Below are positions 1-6,273 of a stretch of 10,854 bases of DNA, piece by piece. Each line of letters opens with the position of its first letter. Position 1 is the first letter of the stretch. Where the stretch lies: the NCBI GenBank assembly GCA_905234575.1, contig CAJOIG010000037.1, positions 1-10,854 on the forward strand, written 5' to 3'. The stretch is from an uncultured Oscillospiraceae bacterium. GTDB lineage: Bacteria; Bacillota; Clostridia; Oscillospirales; Oscillospiraceae. The position numbers were made by a program, and so were the translations under genes. The notes below the pieces were generated by a model. That model was not told where the DNA came from. It ran no database searches and saw only the letters and a list, made by a program, of their open reading frames with translations.

Positions 1-22
1 CAGAGAAGTATTAAACGAACGT
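1..22 (-). promoter_or_regulatory. Conserved upstream promoter element, copy 1 (for a gene beyond the left edge)
   Basis: This 22-bp stretch matches 6106-6127 at 21 of 22 positions; the only difference is T versus C at the ninth base. Read on the minus strand it contains ACGTTCGTTTAAT followed by a CTTCTCTG block. In the other copy an extended -10 box follows directly. Here the -10 would fall just outside the window. It lies downstream of the terminators of the secreted-protein operon, so it most likely belongs to the promoter of the next minus-strand gene. That it is a regulator binding site is inference; the sequence match is directly seen. Confidence 0.6.
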
Positions 23-47
23 AAAAAAACGGCGGAAAAGTCCGTTT
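23..47 (-). terminator. Possible second, weaker intrinsic terminator
   Basis: On the minus strand AAACGG (47-42) can pair with CCGTTT (32-27) across a 9-nt loop. The 3' arm runs into an uninterrupted T run at 29-23. The stem is only 6 bp and half A/T, and a competing CGGA/TCCG pairing lies inside. It could act as a backup to the stronger hairpin at 63-111, or the T run may simply be the upstream flank of the next promoter. Confidence 0.35.
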
Positions 48-62
48 GATCCGCTCGATGCG

Positions 63-111
63 ATATAATATCAAGACCCGTCAGGCAGAGGTCGTCTCTG
101 CCCGACGGGTC
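63..111 (-). terminator. Intrinsic terminator of the secreted-protein operon
   Basis: On the minus strand GACCCGTCGGGCAGAG (111-96) pairs with CTCTGCCTGACGGGTC (90-75) to give a 16-bp stem with one G-U wobble and a 5-nt loop. A moderately U-rich tail, TTGATATTAT, follows. The hairpin begins 13 nt after the TAA stop of the 611-aa gene. The stem is long and clean. The tail is not a pure T run, so efficiency may be less than maximal. Confidence 0.85.
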
Positions 112-124
112 CTGCTTCTGTATC

Positions 125-1960
125 TTACCGGGAGGCCTCGCCCGAGGCGCTCGCAGGCGTCACGACGATGTCGCCCGTCCAGCTTCCGCCGGCGGAAACA
201 TCGACCGCCGCACCGTCCACGGTCACGACGCCGTTCACGCGCGCACCAGGCGCCAGCGTCAGGCGGTTCAGATTCGACGCGCCGGTGACGTTCCAGACGG
301 AGCCCGCGTCCATGGTGAGATACGTCCCGCGGACGGCGGCATAGTCCTCAAACGCGCAGAGCCAGCCGTAAATGGCGCTCGGGTCCACGACGCGGTAGTT
401 GGAGCCGGTGTCCGCCGGATCGGCCTCGTTGCCATACAGGCCGGTGGCCGGGTCCTGGGCATAGCGCACATCCGCGTAGTCCGCGAACAGGGCGTTCCAG
501 TGGGCGTTGTCATAGGTCCGAATCGCGCCGGTGAGGGTGGTGTCCGCCAGGTCCAGGACCATCGGACGCTGGTAATCCTCGTTCACGATGTCGCCGGTCC
601 AGTCGTTCCCGACGGAGTTCACCTGGCAGCCGGGGATGTCCGCGGTCGGCACGTCATCGAGGATCTGGATGGTGCTCTCGTCGAGATCCACGCAGGAGAG
701 GATGAGCACGCCGTTCGAGCTCTCCAGCTTCGTGTTCTCGAGGTTCGCGACGCCGCAGGCCCCGCGGAACACGATGGCCGCGCCGCGGAGATGATCGAGC
801 CACGCCTGCTGGATCACGGGATAGCGGTTCTCCCGCGCATACAGCGCATCCTTCGTGGAGATCAGGGTATTCTTCGCGTTCAGGATCGGCGTCGTCTTCC
901 ACGCGGTGGAGACCGCGGAGTCCTTCACCCCGGTGTCGGGGTTGGCCCGGTGCATGGTGTCCACAACGTGGAACACGATGGCGTTCTGGTCCGCCACGAT
1001 CTCGGTGGGGGTATCCGCCGCAAGCTCCTGACCGGCGAGGTTTTCGAGGAAGATCGGGTCGTCGGCTTCCAGGGCGTCGGCGCTGGAGCCGAGATTGAGG
1101 ATGCCGGTGTTCGTGCAGAAGGCGCCGTACTCCGCGGAGTCGAACCGGGAGCCGAAGACGTTCACGGTAAGGCCGGTGTCGGCGTAGGTCCCGTACCCGC
1201 CGAAGCGGTTGACGGCGTCGCCGTTGTAGAGATAGAACACATACGGATTGCCGCCGGTGTCGGTGCTCCAGGAGCCGTAGCCCTCGGAGGCGACGGTCGT
1301 ATTGTAGATGTAGGCCGAGAGGGTCCCGCAGGCGATGAGGTTGCGGGAGTTGCCGAGCTGTGCCGTGAACCAGGGCATATCGCAGTACTCCGCGTCGCAG
1401 CCCGTGGATTCAAAGTAGCTGTCCTTGATGATCGTCGTGCCGCTGGAGAGGCTCACGGTGTAGCGGCCGATGCCCGCGTCCCGGGCGTAGACGTTCTCGA
1501 TCTGCATCTCGCCGCTGCCCCGGGCCGCGATGCCGACGCCGCCGGAATTCGTGGAGCCCCAGGCATACCCGTCCGCCTCGCGCAGGTCGATGACGGTGTT
1601 GAAGGAGAGCTCCTCCCCGGTGTAGACGGTGGTGACGGTGAAATTGTCCTTCTCCCCGCCGAGGAGAAGATCGCCCTTGCCGGTGTATTCGACGCCGCCC
1701 GCCAGGTTCTCCTCCGAGGTGATGCGAAGGCCGGAGAGCTCCGTCTCGCTCTCCACCGCGCCCGGCGCGCGCTCGATGGTGACGAGGGATTCGTCGGTCT
1801 CAAGGCCGTCCTCTCCGACGGTGTACGCCGCGCTGCCCGCGCCGGCAGCCATGTTCGGCATGGGCCCGCCCTCGGAGCTTCCGCCGCTCGCCTCCCCCGA
1901 GGCCAGCGCGGGGACCGACAGAAGGCACACGCACAGCAGGATCGCCAACAGTTTTTTCAT
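125..1960 (-). CDS. Secreted right-handed beta-helix-like protein, 611 aa (third gene of the operon)
   Basis: I predict an exported surface protein of unknown function. The first 20 residues are a signal peptide: MKKL, a hydrophobic core with two Cys that do not form a lipobox, and PALA before the cleavage site. The mature protein would begin SGEAS followed by a Gly/Ser-rich linker. Residues about 80-480 are short beta-type segments with turns rich in Gly, Asn and Asp (for example around 175-185, 215-225, 264-272), as in parallel beta-helix proteins. I see no pectate-lyase catalytic motif. Residues 213-296 and 553-602 match the 555-aa protein of the same operon, the latter at 35 of 50 positions. 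The C-terminus is SGEASR, repeating the mature N-terminus. The start at 1960 is chosen over an in-frame ATG at 1981 because AAAGGAGG lies 8 nt upstream and the signal peptide begins there. Adhesin, matrix or glycan-binding roles are possible but unproven. Confidence in coding is very high, in fold moderate. Confidence 0.9.
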   Translation of the reverse strand: MKKLLAILLCVCLLSVPALASGEASGGSSEGGPMPNMAAGAGSAAYTVGEDGLETDESLVTIERAPGAVESETELSGLRITSEENLAGGVEYTGKGDLLLGGEKDNFTVTTVYTGEELSFNTVIDLREADGYAWGSTNSGGVGIAARGSGEMQIENVYARDAGIGRYTVSLSSGTTIIKDSYFESTGCDAEYCDMPWFTAQLGNSRNLIACGTLSAYIYNTTVASEGYGSWSTDTGGNPYVFYLYNGDAVNRFGGYGTYADTGLTVNVFGSRFDSAEYGAFCTNTGILNLGSSADALEADDPIFLENLAGQELAADTPTEIVADQNAIVFHVVDTMHRANPDTGVKDSAVSTAWKTTPILNAKNTLISTKDALYARENRYPVIQQAWLDHLRGAAIVFRGACGVANLENTKLESSNGVLILSCVDLDESTIQILDDVPTADIPGCQVNSVGNDWTGDIVNEDYQRPMVLDLADTTLTGAIRTYDNAHWNALFADYADVRYAQDPATGLYGNEADPADTGSNYRVVDPSAIYGWLCAFEDYAAVRGTYLTMDAGSVWNVTGASNLNRLTLAPGARVNGVVTVDGAAVDVSAGGSWTGDIVVTPASASGEASR

Positions 1961-1968
1961 GGGTCGTT

Positions 1969-1976
1969 CCTCCTTT
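1969..1976 (-). promoter_or_regulatory. Ribosome binding site that fixes the start of the 611-aa gene
   Basis: AAAGGAGG on the minus strand lies 8 nt before the ATG at 1960-1958. It lies inside the coding sequence if the upstream in-frame ATG at 1981 were used. It therefore supports the shorter protein, which starts with MKKLL and has a normal signal peptide. Confidence 0.85.
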
Positions 1977-1987
1977 TCCAAGTTATA

Positions 1988-4372
1988 TCAGATCACGTTG
2001 ATAACGATTCCGCCGCAGTCATGGACCCCCGCGCCCGTGATGAGGACGCCGTTCACATACACGTCGCCGGTGTTGCCGGGATCGGTGCGGTCCAGGGTGA
2101 ACTCGATCACGTTCCCGCTGGCTTCAAAGCCCGCGTCCGTCTCGATGGAAAGGGTGTACCGCGCGCCGACGTACAGCTTCATCCGTCCGCCGGACATGGT
2201 GCTGTCTCCGTACAGGCGCAGGATGCTGAAGCCGTTGACCTGGTCCGCGGCGGCGCCGGTCAGGGTCTTCACCACATAGCTTTCCGCCTCCGCGCCGGCG
2301 GCCATCTCCTCGCTGGTCATGAAGTCCCGGCCGCCCTTGGTGTAGCCCAGGGCGACGGCATACTCGCTGTCGTCCGTGAGGGTGACGGCGGAATCCGCCA
2401 CCGTGACCACGGATTTGTCCGCCTTCGCGTCCCAGTAAAAGCTCTCGCCCATGTTCAGGACGGAGTTCACCGCGTACAGGGAGCCCGTGTCCGTCCAATA
2501 GCTCGTGTTGTTGTGGAACTCGTAGTAATCGTAGAAATCCGCGACGCAGTTTTCGTAGTACACCGTGCCGCCGCCGTTGATCTCCGAGGTGGAGGAGCCG
2601 GTGATAAACGAGTTTTTGTAGTAGACGATGCTGGTCTCGTCCAGCACGCTGCCGCCGGTGCCGTCCTTGATGCTGGTGCACTCGTTATAGACGAGGTAGC
2701 CGCCCCAGTAGTCCGTGGAGAAGATGCGGCCGGAGCCGAGGATCGCGGAGTTATCGTACCACAGCACGCCGTTGTAGGTCAGGTTCGAGGTGTGGGTGCC
2801 CGGGGAGTAGATGTGGATGTTTTTATTGTAGATCGCCGCGTCGCACAGAGGCAGGAAGCCGCCCGCGGAGGAGGCCGTCTCCACATCCACGTTGACGCTG
2901 CCGTCCGTGCCGACGAGGCTCACGACGGTGCCCTTGTCCCGGGCGAGCAGCACCGCGCCGCCGCCGAAGCCGTAGTCGCTGTTCGAGGTGGTGGTGCAGA
3001 GATACGGATCGATGAGCGTCACCTTCGCGCCGTTCGACACGACAAGCGCGTTCTGGTTCGCGTCCACATCGAACCGGGCGTCCTCGCCCCGGAGAACGCA
3101 GTCCTCCGTGATCTGCCGGTACACCTCATAGGCCGCCGTCTTGTCGTTCCCGTTCGCGGGATTCGCCGTGCCCTCCACATCCAGGGAGGTGCGGACGGCA
3201 TAGTCCGTATCCGGGTAGGTCAGAGAGGTGATGTAATTCTTCTGGGCAAGGGCATAGAACAGCTCGATGGCCTCCAGCTTGGAGACGTTTTTCGAGAGGT
3301 TCCCTGCCTCGACGCCGAGGAGCGCCGCCATGGCCTGGGCCTTGTATTTGGCCGTGCCTGCGTCCGGGAGGGACGCCGCGGCGGCCTTCCCGGCCTCGGA
3401 GAGATGGGCGTAGCCGCTTCGCAGGGCGTTGTACAGCGTGGCGAGCACGTCCTGCCGGGTCATTGGCGCGTCGCAGACGATGGCCGTCTGCGGGTCCACG
3501 GCGGAGATGTCGTCGATGATGCCCGTGCCGTCCGTGTTCATGATGGAGACGAAATACGGCTCGCTGCCGATGGTATAGCCGTCCATCCACACGCCGTAGG
3601 CGTTGTCATAGACGCCGAAATACCGGTAGATGAACAGCGTCAGCTCAAAGGCATAGAAGCTGTCCCGGTCATAGCCGAAGGTATAGAGGGAATCGCCGCC
3701 GTTCGTGAAGCCGGAATGCAGCCACCACTCGATGGCCGCCTTCTCCTCGGCAGAGGCTCCCGCGGTGTCGAAGAAGCTGTCCGCCGTGAAATGGGTGTCG
3801 TTGAAGCCGATGTACGGACGGACGATGTCGCGCCCGAGGTAGGCGTCGTGGTACAGGCCGTCGTCGGAGGCCGCCACGCCCAGGACCGGCGCATACCGGC
3901 TCAGCGCGAGCGTTCCGTCCGAGACGCCGCCGGAGGCGATGGTCGCGTTATAGAGCGTCTGCGTCGTCTCCGCCTCGTCCACGACGATATAAAGCGCCGT
4001 GGTCAGGCTCCCGTCAAAGGAAGCCCAGTACACCGTGTTTTCCCCCGGCAGAGGAAGTCCGAAGCGCCAGCCGCCCGCCGCCGCGTCATACGATGCCTGC
4101 ACCGTTCCGAGAGGCGCGCCGTTTTCCCGCGCGTCGTACAAGGTCACGGTCACGGTCTCTTTATCAAAGGGGACGATGCCGCCCATCTCGTCAAACACGC
4201 CGTAGCACAGGAAGCCCGCCTCTTTGTCGCCGGCCGCGGCGGTATACACGCCGCTCTGCAGGCTGGGCCAGGGGCGGATGTCCCGCTCCCGGCTCGAGCT
4301 GGCCTCGCCGGAGGCAAAGGCCGGCATGGCAAGAAGGCAGACGCACAGCAGAATGGAAAGCAGTTTTTTCAT
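1988..4372 (-). CDS. Secreted protein with SLH-like modules and a C-terminal beta-helix, 794 aa (second gene of the operon)
   Basis: This is a predicted exported, possibly wall-anchored, surface protein. Residues 1-20 are a signal peptide ending PAFA, and the mature protein begins SGEASS. Residues about 40-135 look like a beta-sandwich domain. Residues about 187-253 resemble an SLH module (FND, then AIEWW, GFTNG, FGYDRDSF, FIYRYFG). Residues about 285-320 end in DAPMTRQDVLATLYNAL, and about 336-378 contain NVSKLEAIELFYALA; both look like further degenerate SLH modules. SLH triplets in known proteins bind pyruvylated secondary wall polymer. From about 425 onwards the chain is beta-rich, with a repeated Tyr-x-Asn-Ser/Cys pattern between 538 and 637, typical of parallel beta-helix coils. 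It lacks the C-terminal cassette and C-terminal SGEAS of its two neighbours. GGGAGGAG lies directly before the ATG, overlapping the end of the preceding gene's stop region (12-nt gap). Coding is certain; SLH assignment is by eye. Confidence 0.9.
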   Translation of the reverse strand: MKKLLSILLCVCLLAMPAFASGEASSSRERDIRPWPSLQSGVYTAAAGDKEAGFLCYGVFDEMGGIVPFDKETVTVTLYDARENGAPLGTVQASYDAAAGGWRFGLPLPGENTVYWASFDGSLTTALYIVVDEAETTQTLYNATIASGGVSDGTLALSRYAPVLGVAASDDGLYHDAYLGRDIVRPYIGFNDTHFTADSFFDTAGASAEEKAAIEWWLHSGFTNGGDSLYTFGYDRDSFYAFELTLFIYRYFGVYDNAYGVWMDGYTIGSEPYFVSIMNTDGTGIIDDISAVDPQTAIVCDAPMTRQDVLATLYNALRSGYAHLSEAGKAAAASLPDAGTAKYKAQAMAALLGVEAGNLSKNVSKLEAIELFYALAQKNYITSLTYPDTDYAVRTSLDVEGTANPANGNDKTAAYEVYRQITEDCVLRGEDARFDVDANQNALVVSNGAKVTLIDPYLCTTTSNSDYGFGGGAVLLARDKGTVVSLVGTDGSVNVDVETASSAGGFLPLCDAAIYNKNIHIYSPGTHTSNLTYNGVLWYDNSAILGSGRIFSTDYWGGYLVYNECTSIKDGTGGSVLDETSIVYYKNSFITGSSTSEINGGGTVYYENCVADFYDYYEFHNNTSYWTDTGSLYAVNSVLNMGESFYWDAKADKSVVTVADSAVTLTDDSEYAVALGYTKGGRDFMTSEEMAAGAEAESYVVKTLTGAAADQVNGFSILRLYGDSTMSGGRMKLYVGARYTLSIETDAGFEASGNVIEFTLDRTDPGNTGDVYVNGVLITGAGVHDCGGIVINVI

Positions 4373-4384
4373 GACGCTCCTCCC

Positions 4385-6052
4385 TTACGAAGCCTCGCCG
4401 GAAGCCATGGGCGTCACGACGACGTCGCCCGTCCAGCTCCCGCCGGCGGACACGTCCGTCAAAACGCCGTCCACGGTCACTGTTCCGTTTACGATGCCGC
4501 CCGGCTCCACCGTCAGGCAGTCCATATCGCTGACGCCGGAGACGTTCCAGACCGAGCCCGCGCCCACGGTGAGCGACGTCACGCTCTCGGTGCCGGTGTT
4601 GTAGGCGTCCGCATCCAGCAGCCAGTAGCACTTGGGGTCCTGCGCGCAGGCGTCGGACCAGGCCGCGTCCCACTCCGCCTTGTCCCAGGTGACGAAGGCG
4701 CCGGTCCAGACGCTGTTTTCGAGGACCGCGGCGCAGGAGCGCTGATAGTCATACGCGCGGATGTCGCCGGAGATGCCGCAGTCCGTGAGGGTCAGGACCG
4801 TGCCCTTGCCGGTCATGTCGTGGCTCTTGAGGGCATACACGCCCATGCTGTCGGAGTTCACCGCCGTCATGAGCAGCACGCCGGAATAGCTCTCGGCGGT
4901 GCAGCGGGTCAGATGGATGTCCGCGATATGGGATTTCACCAGAAAGTCCGCGCCGCTGACAAAGTCCACATACTCTCCCAGCGCCGGGCCGTAATCCGCG
5001 GCCCAGTCCACAAGATCGGCCTGGGCGCGCAGGGCCTGGCTCGTGATGAAGTCGGTGTCATACGCCTCGACGACGCCGATCTGGTTGCGGGTCGCGCCCT
5101 TCGACTCCTCCGGCGCGTGGAGCTGGAAGCAGTTCCGCCCGCCGACGACCGTGCTGCGCCGATCGGTCAGCTCGATGTCGTCCTTCGTGAGACCAACGAG
5201 CGCCAGCCCCTCGAACAGGGCGTCGTCCGCCGCCGCGCCGGAATACAGGCGCACGGAGCCGTTGTTCGAGATGATCGCGCCGATCTCCGCGCCGCGCAGA
5301 GTGCAGCCGTAGAAGCGGTTCGAGCAGCTCGTGTCGGCATAGGTGCCGTAGCCGCCGCGAAGGGCTTCCGCGTCCGAGTTGTACGCGTAGAATTTCACGG
5401 AGCCCATGTCGGTGCTCATGGCGGCCCAGCCCTCGGTGGTGACCTTCGAGCCGTAATAATACGTGCGGCCGGTGCCGAGGGACATGCTGGCCCGGGCATA
5501 GCCGGAGATGGTCAGCGCCTCGTTGGAGGGCGGATCGGGGATCGCGGCGGTATACCCCTGCGGGTCCCCGCCGAGGCCGGTCTGGGTGATCTCGGAATCC
5601 ACGATCACCATGACGCCGGTCTTCGAGCATTCCACGGGGTAGTCGTCATATAGGATGCCGCCCTTCCCCGCCGTGGTCAGCGCGCTGTCCCGGATGAACA
5701 GCAGGCCGTCCGTCACATGGGCCAGCACGCCGCCCTTGGCCTCGGGCACGGCGCTGACGGATTTGGTGATCACGCAGTTGTCCAGCGTGTACCGCCCGCC
5801 GGACACGCCGACCACGTTCATGGTGTAGTCGTCCGTGTCCAGCACGACGCCGAACATCCCGTCCTCCCGGATCTCGCCGGAGGGCATGTCGTAGGTGTAC
5901 CCCTCCTCCGCGACGGTCGTTCCGTTCTCGTCCACCAGAACGAGCGCCGTCAGGGGCGTCTCCTCGCTCGATCCGCCGCTGGCCTCGCCGGAGGCCAGGA
6001 CCGGCGCGGTCAGAAGACACGCACACAGAAGGATCGCAAACAGCTTTCTCAT
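4385..6052 (-). CDS. Secreted right-handed beta-helix-like protein, 555 aa (first gene of the operon)
   Basis: This is a predicted exported surface protein paralogous to the 611-aa protein encoded at 125-1960. Residues 1-20 form a signal peptide (MRKLF, hydrophobic core, APVLA), and the mature chain begins SGEASGGSSE. Residues about 85-270 show short repeated beta coils (YTLDNCVI, LLFIRDSAL, VMVIVDSEI, TYYYGSKV, VKFYAYNS, NRFYGCTL), the expected look of a parallel beta-helix. Residues 195-279 share the GGYGTYADT stretch and its surroundings with the 611-aa paralogue. Residues 499-548 (GSVWNVSG to GDVVVTP) match its C-terminal cassette. The protein ends exactly with SGEAS. No catalytic motif is recognised. 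The ATG at 6052 is preceded by GAGAGGAAAG at normal spacing and by the promoter at 6099-6127. As first gene of the transcript it probably sets expression of the set. Adhesion or surface-layer structure are guesses. Confidence 0.9.
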   Translation of the reverse strand: MRKLFAILLCACLLTAPVLASGEASGGSSEETPLTALVLVDENGTTVAEEGYTYDMPSGEIREDGMFGVVLDTDDYTMNVVGVSGGRYTLDNCVITKSVSAVPEAKGGVLAHVTDGLLFIRDSALTTAGKGGILYDDYPVECSKTGVMVIVDSEITQTGLGGDPQGYTAAIPDPPSNEALTISGYARASMSLGTGRTYYYGSKVTTEGWAAMSTDMGSVKFYAYNSDAEALRGGYGTYADTSCSNRFYGCTLRGAEIGAIISNNGSVRLYSGAAADDALFEGLALVGLTKDDIELTDRRSTVVGGRNCFQLHAPEESKGATRNQIGVVEAYDTDFITSQALRAQADLVDWAADYGPALGEYVDFVSGADFLVKSHIADIHLTRCTAESYSGVLLMTAVNSDSMGVYALKSHDMTGKGTVLTLTDCGISGDIRAYDYQRSCAAVLENSVWTGAFVTWDKAEWDAAWSDACAQDPKCYWLLDADAYNTGTESVTSLTVGAGSVWNVSGVSDMDCLTVEPGGIVNGTVTVDGVLTDVSAGGSWTGDVVVTPMASGEAS

Positions 6053-6076
6053 GGTCTTTCCTCTCTTTCCCGGATT

Positions 6077-6091
6077 GGTTCCGTCGGAACC
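6077..6091 (-). promoter_or_regulatory. Perfect inverted repeat at the predicted 5' end of the secreted-protein mRNA
   Basis: GGTTCC and GGAACC form a perfect 6-bp palindrome around a 3-base centre. It begins about 8 nt downstream of the -10 box, so it would be the very 5' end of the mRNA or straddle +1. It could be an operator half-site pair, or a 5' stem-loop that stabilises the transcript. The sequence alone does not decide between these. Confidence 0.5.
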
Positions 6092-6098
6092 GGATTCG

Positions 6099-6107
6099 AT
6101 TATAACA
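6099..6107 (-). promoter_or_regulatory. Extended -10 promoter of the three-gene secreted-protein operon
   Basis: The minus strand reads TGTTATAAT: a consensus TATAAT at 6104-6099 with a TG one base upstream, the extended -10 form. No hexamer resembling TTGACA is found at 15-18 bp spacing; at 17 bp the sequence is ACGTTC. Weak -35 with a conserved element in its place suggests help from an activator. Predicted transcription start is near 6092, leaving a leader of about 40 nt before the ATG at 6052. Confidence 0.75.
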
Positions 6108-6127
6108 GAGAAGCATTAAACGAACGT
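6106..6127 (-). promoter_or_regulatory. Conserved upstream promoter element, copy 2
   Basis: It matches 1-22 at 21 of 22 positions, and the similarity stops sharply after the ACGT on the upstream side. It covers the spacer and the -35 region of the promoter for the secreted-protein operon. The part ACGTTCGTTTAAT includes AACGTT in this copy, a short palindrome (the first copy lacks the outer A-T pair). I infer a binding site for an activator or a specialised sigma factor shared by both units. A single AACGTTCGT resembles one half of a LytTR-type repeat, but no second half is present at the proper spacing. Confidence 0.6.
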
Positions 6128-6230
6128 TAATATTGGTCCTTCCTTCCGATTTCCCGCCATGGTCCGCCATCGTTTCGGTCCGGCACGGAGCCGCATCGGA
6201 GCCTGCGCCATGCCGGCGATGGAAGAAAGG

Positions 6231-6266
6231 AAAAACGCCGGGCGGACCATGGGTCCGATCCCGACG
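6231..6266 (-). terminator. Intrinsic terminator of the signalling operon
   Basis: On the minus strand CGTCGGG-AT-CGGACC pairs with GGTCCG-CCCGGCG around a CAT triloop, giving a 13-bp stem with a 2-nt bulge and one wobble pair, followed directly by TTTTTCC. It starts 7 nt after the NUDIX stop codon. This separates the signalling genes from the secreted-protein operon. Confidence 0.88.
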
Positions 6267-6273
6267 TTCCTAT

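Noticed and set aside
1961..1981. Longer form of the 611-aa protein starting at 1981 (seven extra residues, MEKEERP).
   Set aside because: It would place the AAAGGAGG ribosome binding site inside the coding region, overlap or abut the start with no own site, and put a charged stretch before a normal signal peptide.
500..5653. An open reading frame of 1717 codons on the plus strand, running antisense across most of the three secreted-protein genes and their gaps.
   Set aside because: It is in exact codon-on-codon register with all three minus-strand genes, whose gaps (12 and 27 nt) happen to be multiples of three. In this register a stop arises only opposite TTA, CTA or TCA codons, which a GC-rich genome avoids; it ends at a CTA Leu codon of the 555-aa gene. 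The translation is a V/A/G/R/H/D-rich string without domains, while the minus strand has signal peptides, ribosome binding sites and paralogy.
6106..6127. LytTR-type binding site based on AACGTTCGT.
   Set aside because: One half fits the usual 9-bp consensus, but the next GTT lies at the wrong distance and its flanks do not fit, so a direct-repeat site is not supported. In addition, the copy at 1-22 lacks the first base of the half-site.
5646..6170. Plus- and minus-strand alternative frames over the signal peptide region and the intergenic region (6053-6273), which could suggest a small gene.
   Set aside because: They are Arg/Ala/Gly-rich shadows without ribosome binding sites. The intergenic stretch is explained by terminator, promoter and leader; between 6136 and 6230 I see nothing convincing.
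6157..6252. A 12-bp inverted repeat (CCATGGTCCGCC at 6157-6168, complement at 6241-6252) that might act as an antiterminator for the terminator at 6231-6266.
   Set aside because: In the minus-strand transcript the second arm is made only after the terminator, so it cannot prevent termination. The terminator hairpin is itself partly self-complementary, which makes such a match easier to get by chance.
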